Source of the DNA: Gemmatimonadota bacterium
GTDB lineage: Bacteria; Gemmatimonadota; Gemmatimonadetes; Palauibacterales; Palauibacteraceae
Direction: 5' to 3'
NCBI GenBank assembly: GCA_023554435.1
Contig: JAMJQV010000068.1
Span: forward strand, 1 to 9,445
Length of the DNA: 9,445 bases
Shown: one piece after another, positions 1-5,454 of the stretch
Numbering within the stretch: position 1 is the stretch's first letter
Layout of the letters: the number at the start of each line of letters is the position of its first letter
The notes under the pieces: generated by a model
What the model was told of the DNA's origin: nothing
The model's database searches: none
What the model saw: only the letters and a program-made list of their open reading frames with translations
Position numbers and translations under genes: made by a program

Positions 1-1371
1 GAACGAGCAGAAGCCCTCGCCGCCGTATCCCAGCCCATCGTAGGAGACGCCATTCTTGACGAAGATGCTGCAGTCCATGACCCGGGCCATTCGGCTGAGA
101 TGGTCCAGGTGCTTGGAGTGCATGGTCGCCGTGTGCCGGAATCCGTGCTCCGCCGCCTTCGCACGCTCGATGCCCTCGTAGGCGTCCCGAACGCGCGTGA
201 GAGGGAGAATCGGCATCATCTGTTCAGAGAAGATCAGCGGATCGTCCTGTTCCACCTCCGCGAGGACGAGTCTGACCTCGTCACCCGCCTCGATACCGAT
301 TTCCTTCAGCAGAACCGCGGCGTTCTTGCCGATGAACGTCTTGTTCATCGTTCCGTGCCGGCCCGCTTCGGGACGATCCGTGAAGATGCTGCGCCGGAGG
401 GCATCGATCTGGCGGGCGTCGATCTCGACCGCCCCGTTCGCGCACATGGCGCGCTTCAGGTCGTCGGCGATCGAGGCGACGGCAAACACCTCTTTCTCGT
501 CCGTGCAGATGATGTTGTTGTCGAACGACGCTCCGCGCACGATATCCCGGCCCGCCTGTGCGATGTCCGCCGTCTCGTCCACCACGACCGGTGGATTCCC
601 GGGTCCGGCGCACACGGCTCGCTTCCCGCTCGACATGGCGGCGCGCACGACCCCGATGCCGCCGGTGACGGTAAGCAGATTCACGCCCTTATGGCCCATC
701 AGCGCGCCGGCGGTGTCGATCGTCGGCTCCGCGACGGCGCACACCAGGTTGGGCGGACCTCCTGCTTCGACGATGGCGTCATTGACGAGCTGGACCGTCC
801 GGTTCGAGCAGGCCTTCGCTCCGGGATGGGCGTTGAACACCACCGCGTTGCCTGCCGAGACCATCGAGATCGAGTTGCACGTGACCGTGGAGATGGGGTT
901 CGTGCTGGGGATGATGGAGCCGATCACGCCATACGGAGCGAACTCCACGACGGTGAGTCCCCCGTCGCCGCTCCAGGCCCCGGTATCCAGGAACTCCACC
1001 CCGGGCGCCTTGTTCGCGTTGAGAAGCACCTTCTCGACCTTGTCCTCGTACCGCCCCATCCCCGTTTCCTGCCAGGCCTCGCGTGCCAGGGGCTGGGCGT
1101 TCTCTCGCATCGTGCGGCGGATGTGCGCGATCATCTGCTCACGCAGAGAGACCGGAAGCCCCTGCAGGTCCCGGTAGGCTTTCCGGGCCGCCGCTACGGC
1201 GCTGTCCACGTCCGGAAACAGGTTGTCGCCGTGTTTCGGCGTGGCAGACGGACCGGGCCTCTCGGCTACGGGACGCCGGGGCGGCAGGGGACCGGCTCGG
1301 CCCGCTGGTTCGCGGTGTCCGAGCTCCGACATGACCCGGTCGATGACGGACTGGATCTTAGACTCTTCCAT
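1..1371 (-). CDS. CoA-acylating aldehyde dehydrogenase, PduP/EutE-like, BMC cargo (3' end beyond window)
   Basis: Predicted to oxidise an aldehyde, probably acetaldehyde from the neighbouring aldolase, to acyl-CoA with NAD+ and CoA inside the microcompartment lumen. I translated the minus strand by hand: one open frame of 457 codons from ATG 1371 to the window edge without a stop. Residues 1-18 (MEESKIQSVIDRVMSELG) form a short amphipathic helix like the encapsulation peptides of PduP and EutE, followed by a Pro/Arg-rich linker to about residue 50. The dehydrogenase domain then shows PSTNP (155-159), a TGGIGVV nucleotide-binding turn (236-242) and the nucleophile motif SFDNNIICTDEKE with catalytic Cys289. 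Family members are about 460-480 residues, so only a short C-terminus is missing. The start lies 2 nt after the stop of the vertex-protein gene, so the two are translationally close. The Shine-Dalgarno is weak. The exact aldehyde is inferred from context. Confidence 0.93.
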   Translation of the reverse strand, partial: MEESKIQSVIDRVMSELGHREPAGRAGPLPPRRPVAERPGPSATPKHGDNLFPDVDSAVAAARKAYRDLQGLPVSLREQMIAHIRRTMRENAQPLAREAWQETGMGRYEDKVEKVLLNANKAPGVEFLDTGAWSGDGGLTVVEFAPYGVIGSIIPSTNPISTVTCNSISMVSAGNAVVFNAHPGAKACSNRTVQLVNDAIVEAGGPPNLVCAVAEPTIDTAGALMGHKGVNLLTVTGGIGVVRAAMSSGKRAVCAGPGNPPVVVDETADIAQAGRDIVRGASFDNNIICTDEKEVFAVASIADDLKRAMCANGAVEIDARQIDALRRSIFTDRPEAGRHGTMNKTFIGKNAAVLLKEIGIEAGDEVRLVLAEVEQDDPLIFSEQMMPILPLTRVRDAYEGIERAKAAEHGFRHTATMHSKHLDHLSRMARVMDCSIFVKNGVSYDGLGYGGEGFCSF

Positions 1372-1373
1372 CG

Positions 1374-1673
1374 TCAGCCGTCCCGCGACTTGTCGTATGT
1401 GACCTCTCCGTCGACGGCGAGCGAGTCCACGATCGCCATAATCACCGCATCACACGGACGTTTGTCGGTGACGGAGGTCTGCCGCGCCGAGCTTCCGGTC
1501 GCGTACAGCACCACCTCGCCCAGACCGGCCCCCACCGCATCCGCCGCCACTCGGTAGCCCGCAGCCTCCCCGCCCTCGATGTCCAGCTGCCTCAGGACGA
1601 GGAACTTCAGGCCTTCCAGCGAAGGCTCCTTGTTCGTCGAGACCAGCGTACCGACGACTCTGCCTAACAGCAT
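1374..1673 (-). CDS. BMC pentameric vertex protein (BMC-P, EutN/CcmL family)
   Basis: Predicted to form pentamers that cap the vertices of the polyhedral microcompartment shell. The 99-residue product begins MLLGRVVGTLVSTNKEPSLE, the usual EutN/CcmL N-terminus, and later carries VGAGLGEVVLYATGSSAR (about 52-69) and DAVIMAIVDSL, both typical of the family. An in-frame ATG 30 nt upstream exists, but the family normally starts at MLLGRV, and a GGAG Shine-Dalgarno (1680-1683) sits 6 nt before ATG 1673, so I chose that start. It is separated from the hexamer gene by a 113-nt gap containing a candidate TetR operator 31 nt before the start codon, and it runs almost directly into the aldehyde dehydrogenase. 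Only one vertex paralogue is visible, although many SPU-type loci encode several. Confidence 0.95.
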   Translation of the reverse strand: MLLGRVVGTLVSTNKEPSLEGLKFLVLRQLDIEGGEAAGYRVAADAVGAGLGEVVLYATGSSARQTSVTDKRPCDAVIMAIVDSLAVDGEVTYDKSRDG

Positions 1674-1704
1674 GTCCTGCTCCGTTGCTGTGAGTGACGC
1701 CAAC

Positions 1705-1720
1705 TTGAACGATCACTCAA
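1705..1720. promoter_or_regulatory. Candidate TetR operator, internal site upstream of the vertex-protein gene
   Basis: The plus strand reads TTGAACGATCACTCAA, an inverted repeat with arms TTGA/TCAA and a further GATC core. It matches the copy at 5334-5349 at 14 of 16 positions. It lies in the only sizeable gap inside the operon (1674-1786), 31 nt before the vertex-protein start. I see no convincing sigma-70 -35/-10 pair beside it on the minus strand. If it is a real operator it would mark an internal promoter for the vertex and dehydrogenase genes. The assignment to the local TetR protein is inference from the shared motif. Confidence 0.6.
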
Positions 1721-1786
1721 CTCTGATCGACTCCGGCCCTGCCCACGGACGGACCGGAGGCTTCAGGGTACTCTCGGAACGGGGCG

Positions 1787-2110
1787 CTACCGCTTCGCGG
1801 TCTTCGACCCGGTGCTCGCGCGACCGAGGGGCAGTGCCACATCCACGTTCGCGTGCGGACGCGGGATGACGTGGATCGCCACGAGTTCGCCGATCTTCTC
1901 AGCGCCGCGTGCTCCGGCCTCGACCGCCGCCTTCACGGCCGCGACGTCGCCTCGCACTACGGCCGTGACGTAACCGCCGCCGGTCTTCTCGTACGAAACC
2001 AGTTCCACCCTGGCCGCCTTGACCATCGCGTCGGCCGCCTCGACCATCGCCGGGTAGCTGCGGCACTCGATCATTCCGAGTGCGTCGACCGCGCCATACT
2101 CTTCAGCCAT
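1787..2110 (-). CDS. BMC hexameric shell protein (BMC-H, PF00936)
   Basis: Predicted major facet protein of the microcompartment shell, forming hexamers with a central pore for small polar metabolites. The 107-residue product has one BMC domain: LGMIECRSYPAMVEAADAMV (11-30), the conserved edge Lys31 in VKAA, the pore loop KTGGGY (42-47) and VVRGDVAAVKAAVEAG (51-66). The HVIPRPHANVD stretch (80-90) is also characteristic, and a Ser/Lys-rich tail of about 15 residues follows. It strongly resembles the H. ochraceum BMC-H as I remember it. The pore loop is Gly-Gly-Gly, implying a small unadorned pore. The start is secured by a perfect AGGAGG 5 nt upstream of ATG 2110, the strongest ribosome binding site in the operon, as expected for the most abundant shell subunit. 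It follows the BMC-T gene after 53 nt. Confidence 0.97.
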   Translation of the reverse strand: MAEEYGAVDALGMIECRSYPAMVEAADAMVKAARVELVSYEKTGGGYVTAVVRGDVAAVKAAVEAGARGAEKIGELVAIHVIPRPHANVDVALPLGRASTGSKTAKR

Positions 2111-2115
2111 TCTCT

Positions 2116-2121
2116 CCTCCT
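2116..2121 (-). promoter_or_regulatory. Consensus Shine-Dalgarno of the BMC-H gene
   Basis: AGGAGG on the minus strand, 5 nt before ATG 2110. It is the only full-consensus site in the operon and fits the need for more hexamer subunits than trimers or pentamers. Confidence 0.8.
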
Positions 2122-2131
2122 GGTGAATCCG

Positions 2132-2149
2132 GGAGCGCCGCCGCGCTCC
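2132..2149 (-). other. Perfect intercistronic stem-loop between BMC-T and BMC-H genes
   Basis: A 7-bp perfect inverted repeat (GGAGCGC / GCGCTCC) encloses a 4-nt loop. It lies in the 53-nt gap after the BMC-T stop and about 10 nt before the strong BMC-H ribosome binding site. No U-run follows on the minus strand, so it is not a classical terminator. A role in mRNA processing or in stabilising the downstream message is inference. Confidence 0.45.
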
Positions 2150-2163
2150 TCAGGGAAATCTCG

Positions 2164-2802
2164 TCAGTCCCGTCGCCCGGTGGCCGCCTCGCGGCCGCTG
2201 ACACCTTCAATCGCGGCCACCGCCGCGCCATAACCCGCCATGATGTCCCGCTCCTCTCCGCCCAGGTACACCCGCCCGAAGCTGCCGAACGCCCGCACGT
2301 CGAGGATGTTGATGTGTGCTGCCTTCTCGGCCTCGTTGGCCGCCAGGGCCGCGTATCCAGCCGGTTCGACTTCCAGCACGTACAGCGTCTGGCCCGCGAG
2401 CAGCATGTGGCCGAATCGCATCCGGTTCACCAGCTGCACCTGGTGGGCGTCGATATGCCGGATGATCTGGCTGGAAACCACGCGCGGCTTGATCCGATCC
2501 GATTCCTGGTGATCCAGCGCATCGAGGATCGCCGCCCCGGCAGCCCTGACTTCCGACTGCTCCGAGTGGTGCACTTCGAGGAGCCCGAACAGGCGCTCCA
2601 CGATCTGCATCCCCGGCTTCACGCTCGTGGCCTTGAGGGCGATATCCGTGATGCGGTTGATCTCGATTCCAGGCGAGATCTCGATCCACAGCGAGGCATC
2701 ACCCGGGAGGGGAAGGAACCCGCGCGCCACCGTGCCCAGATAGGCGGCGTGCTGCGGCTGCAGGTTGTCCAGGAAGCAATAGGTTCGCAGATCGACGGAC
2801 AT
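2164..2802 (-). CDS. BMC tandem-domain trimeric shell protein (BMC-T, Hoch_5816-like)
   Basis: Predicted pseudo-hexameric shell tile formed by three copies of a two-domain subunit; proteins of this kind often have a large gated pore suited to bulky substrates or cofactors. The 212-residue product has two BMC-type halves, roughly 1-105 and 106-205. Recognisable stretches are FLPLPGDASLWIEISPGIEI (29-48), ITDIALKATSVKPGMQIVER (51-70), GLLEVHH (73-79), then EPAGYAALAANEAEKAA (146-162) and FGSFGRVYLGG (172-182). The order of elements and wording closely follow the H. ochraceum BMC-T protein Hoch_5816 as I recall it; whether it stacks as a double layer I cannot tell from sequence. The start ATG 2802 has a GAGG site 7 nt upstream that overlaps the DeoC stop codon, so translation is probably coupled to deoC (9-nt gap). 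Confidence 0.93.
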   Translation of the reverse strand: MSVDLRTYCFLDNLQPQHAAYLGTVARGFLPLPGDASLWIEISPGIEINRITDIALKATSVKPGMQIVERLFGLLEVHHSEQSEVRAAGAAILDALDHQESDRIKPRVVSSQIIRHIDAHQVQLVNRMRFGHMLLAGQTLYVLEVEPAGYAALAANEAEKAAHINILDVRAFGSFGRVYLGGEERDIMAGYGAAVAAIEGVSGREAATGRRD

Positions 2803-2811
2803 GTCTTTACC

Positions 2812-3666
2812 TCACGAGTCAGCTTCTTGAGCGATCTTGACGCTCGCGCTCGCGCCGATGCGGCTGGCGCCCGCGGCGATCATCTTCTTCGCATCCGCGT
2901 AGGTTCGGATGCCTCCCGACGCTTTCACTCCCATCCCGCTTCCGACCACGCGCCGCATCAGCGCGACGTCCTCCGCGGTCGCGCCGCCGGGCCCGAACCC
3001 GGTGGAGGTCTTCACGAAGTCCGCGCCGGCGACCTTGGCCAGCTGGCAGGCGGCGACCTTCTCCTCGTCGGTGAGGAGGGCGGCTTCGATGATGACCTTC
3101 AGAATCGCCCCCCCCGCGTGCACGGCCCGTGCGACCGCCGCGATGTCCTGTTCGACGAGCTCGTAGTCCCTCGACTTGAGCCCGCCCACGTTGATCACCA
3201 TGTCGACCTCCGTGGCGCCATCACGCACCGCCTTCTGCGCTTCGAACGCCTTGCTTTCGGTCGACGTGGCCCCCAGCGGGAAACCGATCACCGTGCACAC
3301 CAGGACATCGGTATCCTTCAGAAGGTCGGCGCACAGCTTCACGTAGGATGGGTTCACGCACACCGAAGCGAAGGCGTGCTTCTTCGCCTCGTAGCACAAC
3401 TGCGCGACCTGGTCCTGAGTGGCATCCGGCTTCAGGAGGGTATGGTCGATCATGTGGCTCACACGGCCGTCCGTAGGCGCGATTCCAAGCGTGCTCGCGA
3501 GCCGGTCCGCGCCGGCGCTGACGAACGGCTGCACCCGGTCGAAGTAGTTGCCGGCCGACAGGTCCTGTGCGGACGTGCCGCCCTCCTGCTCACGCTGAAC
3601 CAGCACCATGACCTGGTGTGTGACCTGCTCGATGATGCGTTCGAGCGTCCTCTCGTCGAGCTTCAT
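2812..3666 (-). CDS. deoC: Deoxyribose-phosphate aldolase (DeoC) with N-terminal encapsulation extension
   Basis: Class I aldolase that cleaves 2-deoxy-D-ribose 5-phosphate to glyceraldehyde 3-phosphate and acetaldehyde; probably the key lyase inside the microcompartment. The 284-residue protein has its catalytic domain from about residue 70: MIDHTLLKP (72-80), EVDMVINVGG with the conserved Asp155, KTSTGFGPGGAT with Schiff-base Lys219, and GVKASGGIRT with Lys248. All catalytic residues are present. The first 27 residues (MKLDERTLERIIEQVTHQVM and following) form an amphipathic helix absent from housekeeping DeoC and joined by a linker, the layout of a shell-targeting peptide. Two ATGs are possible: ATG 3672 overlaps the upstream stop as ATGA, but GAAGGG abuts it directly, whereas the same site is 6 nt before ATG 3666, which I chose. 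It sits between the isomerase and shell genes in one operon. Confidence 0.96.
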   Translation of the reverse strand: MKLDERTLERIIEQVTHQVMVLVQREQEGGTSAQDLSAGNYFDRVQPFVSAGADRLASTLGIAPTDGRVSHMIDHTLLKPDATQDQVAQLCYEAKKHAFASVCVNPSYVKLCADLLKDTDVLVCTVIGFPLGATSTESKAFEAQKAVRDGATEVDMVINVGGLKSRDYELVEQDIAAVARAVHAGGAILKVIIEAALLTDEEKVAACQLAKVAGADFVKTSTGFGPGGATAEDVALMRRVVGSGMGVKASGGIRTYADAKKMIAAGASRIGASASVKIAQEADS

Positions 3667-3668
3667 GC

Positions 3669-4391
3669 TCATCCCTTCAGGTACCTGCGCTCGATGTCCA
3701 TGATCTTGTCCACCCGTCTCGCGTGCCGCCCCCCGCCATGCGGGGTGTCGAGCCACGTGTCGACGATTCGCCGGGCCAGCGCGCCGCCGATCAGGCCGGC
3801 GCCGAGAGTGAGAACGTTGGCGGCGTTGTGCTCACGGCTGTTCACGGCCGTGGCCTCGTCGTAACACATGGCCGCGCGTATTCCCGGCACCTTGTTCGCC
3901 GCCATGCACGACCCGATTCCTGCGCCGTCCACGATGATGGCCGCCGTGGCCTTTCCCTGGGCCACCAGTCGGGCGGCGGCGAGGGCCAGGTCCGGGTAGT
4001 CGACGGATTCCGTTCCGTGCGTCCCACAGTCGATCACGGAATACCCGCGCTCCCGAAGGTGACCGGCGAGAGCCTGCTTCATTTCGAAGCCACCGTGATC
4101 GGCCGCCACCGCGACCGTCCGCTCGCCATCAGTTGAACCGGACTCAGCGGCGACCGACTCCGCGGACGGCCCCCGTACGACCGTCACTCCGCGCTCGAGC
4201 GCCGTTTGCCGGGCCAGAGGTGTCACGATGGCCTCTTCGTCCACGTGTACGGCGCTTCCCGCGGTCAGACTCTCGATGTCCTGCTGGGTGACCAGGCGTG
4301 AGTCGCCGGTCGTCGCGGCATCCGCGGTCGCCTGTACCGTGCGGAGCACGACGCGGCGAACCATCTCCCGGACCGTCCGCTCGTCGATCAC
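3669..4391 (-). CDS. RpiB/LacA/LacB-family sugar-phosphate isomerase with N-terminal BMC-type extension
   Basis: Predicted aldose/ketose phosphate isomerase, by family ribose 5-phosphate to ribulose 5-phosphate. Numbering from GTG 4391 (240 residues): residues 1-22 form a likely encapsulation helix; 33-74 carry a motif like the EutQ N-terminus (VTQQDI, then AIVTPLAR and GVTVVRG); the isomerase domain begins near residue 93. There I see VAADHGGFEMKQ (Asp98, His99) and SREHNAANVLTLG (His188). The usual RpiB ICGTGIG motif reads VDGAGIGSC, so the position of the E. coli catalytic Cys66 is Asp155; Cys162 lies seven residues on. The E. coli Thr68 position is Ala157. The substrate may therefore differ. 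GTG 4391 overlaps the tetR stop as GTGA and has GGAGGG 4 nt upstream; GTG 4406 is an alternative adding five residues. Family assignment is firm, activity is not. Confidence 0.88.
   Translation of the reverse strand: MIDERTVREMVRRVVLRTVQATADAATTGDSRLVTQQDIESLTAGSAVHVDEEAIVTPLARQTALERGVTVVRGPSAESVAAESGSTDGERTVAVAADHGGFEMKQALAGHLRERGYSVIDCGTHGTESVDYPDLALAAARLVAQGKATAAIIVDGAGIGSCMAANKVPGIRAAMCYDEATAVNSREHNAANVLTLGAGLIGGALARRIVDTWLDTPHGGGRHARRVDKIMDIERRYLKG
3673..3678 (-). promoter_or_regulatory. Shine-Dalgarno deciding the deoC start
   Basis: GAAGGG on the minus strand. It is 6 nt before ATG 3666 but directly adjacent to ATG 3672, so it favours the shorter DeoC start even though the longer one gives an ATGA overlap with the upstream stop. 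Confidence 0.6.
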
Positions 4392-5149
4392 CAGGCCCTC
4401 CACCACGCGTCGTCATCCCCGCTTGCCTCGCCTGCCGGCGAAGCGGCCGTCCCGGGGGTCGCAACCGCCGAGGCCGCCGCTCCACTCGGCACGCGCTGCC
4501 TCGTCCGGGCCGCCCCGGCCACGGGCGTTCGCCCGGTGTCAGATCGGAACGCAACGCTCACTCCGGTCTCGTCGGCGGAGAGGTCCAGCAGCAGGCGCAG
4601 CTGTGACACCGAGTCGTCGAACGGGTCGATCGAAGTCGAGACGCGGGCCTGCATGACCGCTCCCTGCAGGACGGAGAGTGCATGAGTGGCCAGGGCATGC
4701 CGGTCGGTGCCGGAGGGCAGGCGATCTCCCGCCGCGACGAGCCAGGATTCCACCCGCCCGGTCCAGGACTCGAAGTAGGCGTCAACCAGGTGTCGGGCTT
4801 CGGGGAAGCGGCTCGCGATCTCGAGGGAGAGGTCTCCCACGGGGCAGCCCCTCGCAAAGCCTGACACGAGCAAGCGTCCGCGGTACAACTCCAGGAGCGC
4901 GAACACTCTCTCGATCGGATCGTCGGCGGCCCGTTCGGCGGCTCCGAGCAGGGCGGGCTCCAGCACCTCGACGTACTTCTCGAGCACGGCGACGAGCAGG
5001 GCCTCTTTGCTCGGGAAGAAATGGTACAGGCTGCCGCTGTTTACATCTGCTTCGCGCAGAATGGCAGCGACGGCCGTGCCCTCGAAGCCGTTGGCCTCAA
5101 AGAGCCGCGCCGCGACGCTGAGAATCCGATTCCTCGTGTCACTGGCCAT
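4388..5149 (-). CDS. TetR/AcrR-family transcriptional regulator with extended C-terminal tail
   Basis: Predicted ligand-responsive DNA-binding repressor, first gene of the BMC operon. Residues 1-50 contain the TetR N-terminal three-helix fold (TRNRILSVAARLFEANGFEG, then a helix-turn-helix ending GSLYHFFPSKEALL). The ligand domain continues to about 195 and includes GCPVGDLSLEIASRF (101-115), a sequence typical of one TetR subgroup. The protein is 253 residues, whereas the family is usually 190-210: the last 55 or so are rich in Ala, Pro, Gly and Thr, end in DDDAWWRAW and look disordered. ATG 5149 was chosen because MASDTRNRIL is a normal TetR start; there is no Shine-Dalgarno, and a candidate operator begins 4 nt upstream. 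A GTG at 5212 would add 21 residues but run through the promoter. The stop overlaps the isomerase start (GTGA). The ligand is unknown; a sugar-phosphate or aldehyde would fit. Confidence 0.92.
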   Translation of the reverse strand: MASDTRNRILSVAARLFEANGFEGTAVAAILREADVNSGSLYHFFPSKEALLVAVLEKYVEVLEPALLGAAERAADDPIERVFALLELYRGRLLVSGFARGCPVGDLSLEIASRFPEARHLVDAYFESWTGRVESWLVAAGDRLPSGTDRHALATHALSVLQGAVMQARVSTSIDPFDDSVSQLRLLLDLSADETGVSVAFRSDTGRTPVAGAARTRQRVPSGAAASAVATPGTAASPAGEASGDDDAWWRAW

Positions 5150-5153
5150 GGTG

Positions 5154-5169
5154 TTGACTAAACATTCAA
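5154..5169. promoter_or_regulatory. Candidate TetR operator over the tetR promoter
   Basis: The minus strand reads TTGAATGTTTAGTCAA, with TTGA/TCAA arms and 8 nt between, 12 of 16 positions equal to the copy at 1705-1720. It overlaps the predicted tetR -10 region and ends 4 nt before the ATG, a geometry expected for tight autorepression of the whole BMC operon. Confidence 0.65.
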
Positions 5170-5190
5170 CGAAATGGATGGCGCTGTCAA
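5161..5190 (-). promoter_or_regulatory. Predicted sigma-70-type promoter of tetR and the BMC operon
   Basis: A perfect -35 box TTGACA lies at 5185-5190 on the minus strand. With an 18-nt spacer the -10 would be AATGTT (5161-5166), a 3 of 6 match to consensus and inside the operator. Transcription would then start only a few nucleotides before ATG 5149, implying a leaderless or near-leaderless message, which agrees with the absence of a ribosome binding site. The -35 is strong and the -10 weak. Confidence 0.5.
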
Positions 5191-5333
5191 GGCCTGTTGA
5201 GGGTGCTGTCACCCAGAGCCCGACAATGCCGCTCCGGGGAACATGAGAAAAGTTGCGAAATCGATCAATGAACGGAGCCGGCAGCTGAGGGTTGGGTGCA
5301 GTCAGCTGAATGCGAAGGTGCCGATGTCCCGAA

Positions 5334-5349
5334 TTGAACGAACGCTCAA
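5334..5349. promoter_or_regulatory. Candidate TetR operator upstream of the lipoprotein gene
   Basis: The plus strand reads TTGAACGAACGCTCAA, an inverted repeat that matches the internal operon site at 14 of 16 positions and shares TTGA/TCAA arms with the tetR site. It lies 105 nt before the lipoprotein ATG. It implies that the divergent gene belongs to the same regulon as the microcompartment. Confidence 0.62.
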
Positions 5350-5454
5350 GCTCTTGGGCGGTTGAAGGAGTCGAGATTGCGGGTACCGGGGGCTGGCCGG
5401 CGGTTGCGGTGCACCGTCATCTTGAACGCAAACGCGTATGCCAGGGGGGATCCG

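Larger units (their letters stand above)
5150..5454. other. Divergent intergenic control region
   Basis: About 305 nt between the leftward tetR and the rightward lipoprotein gene. It holds the tetR promoter and operator at its left end and the second operator at 5334-5349. The 105 nt from that operator to the lipoprotein start would be a leader; I see no clear -10 box, riboswitch-like fold or small gene there. Confidence 0.6.

Noticed and set aside
100..1557. Long rightward open frame opposite the aldehyde dehydrogenase and vertex genes
   Set aside because: Its product is Arg/His/Asp-rich with no recognisable domain, while the opposite strand encodes clear dehydrogenase and EutN-type proteins. 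It is an antisense frame kept open by high GC.
1731..1759. CTCCGG / CCGGAG inverted repeat as a terminator after the BMC-H gene
   Set aside because: Only a 6-bp stem with a 17-nt loop and no T-run on the minus strand; too weak to call, though it lies close to the internal operator.
2080..3864. 594-codon rightward open frame opposite the BMC-H/BMC-T/DeoC region
   Set aside because: Composition is that of a GC-driven shadow frame, and it lies over three well-supported minus-strand genes.
5187..5200. TCAAGGCCTGTTGA inverted repeat over the tetR -35 as a fourth operator
   Set aside because: The arms are in the opposite orientation (TCAA outside left, TTGA outside right) with a 6-nt centre, unlike the three TTGA-N8-TCAA sites.
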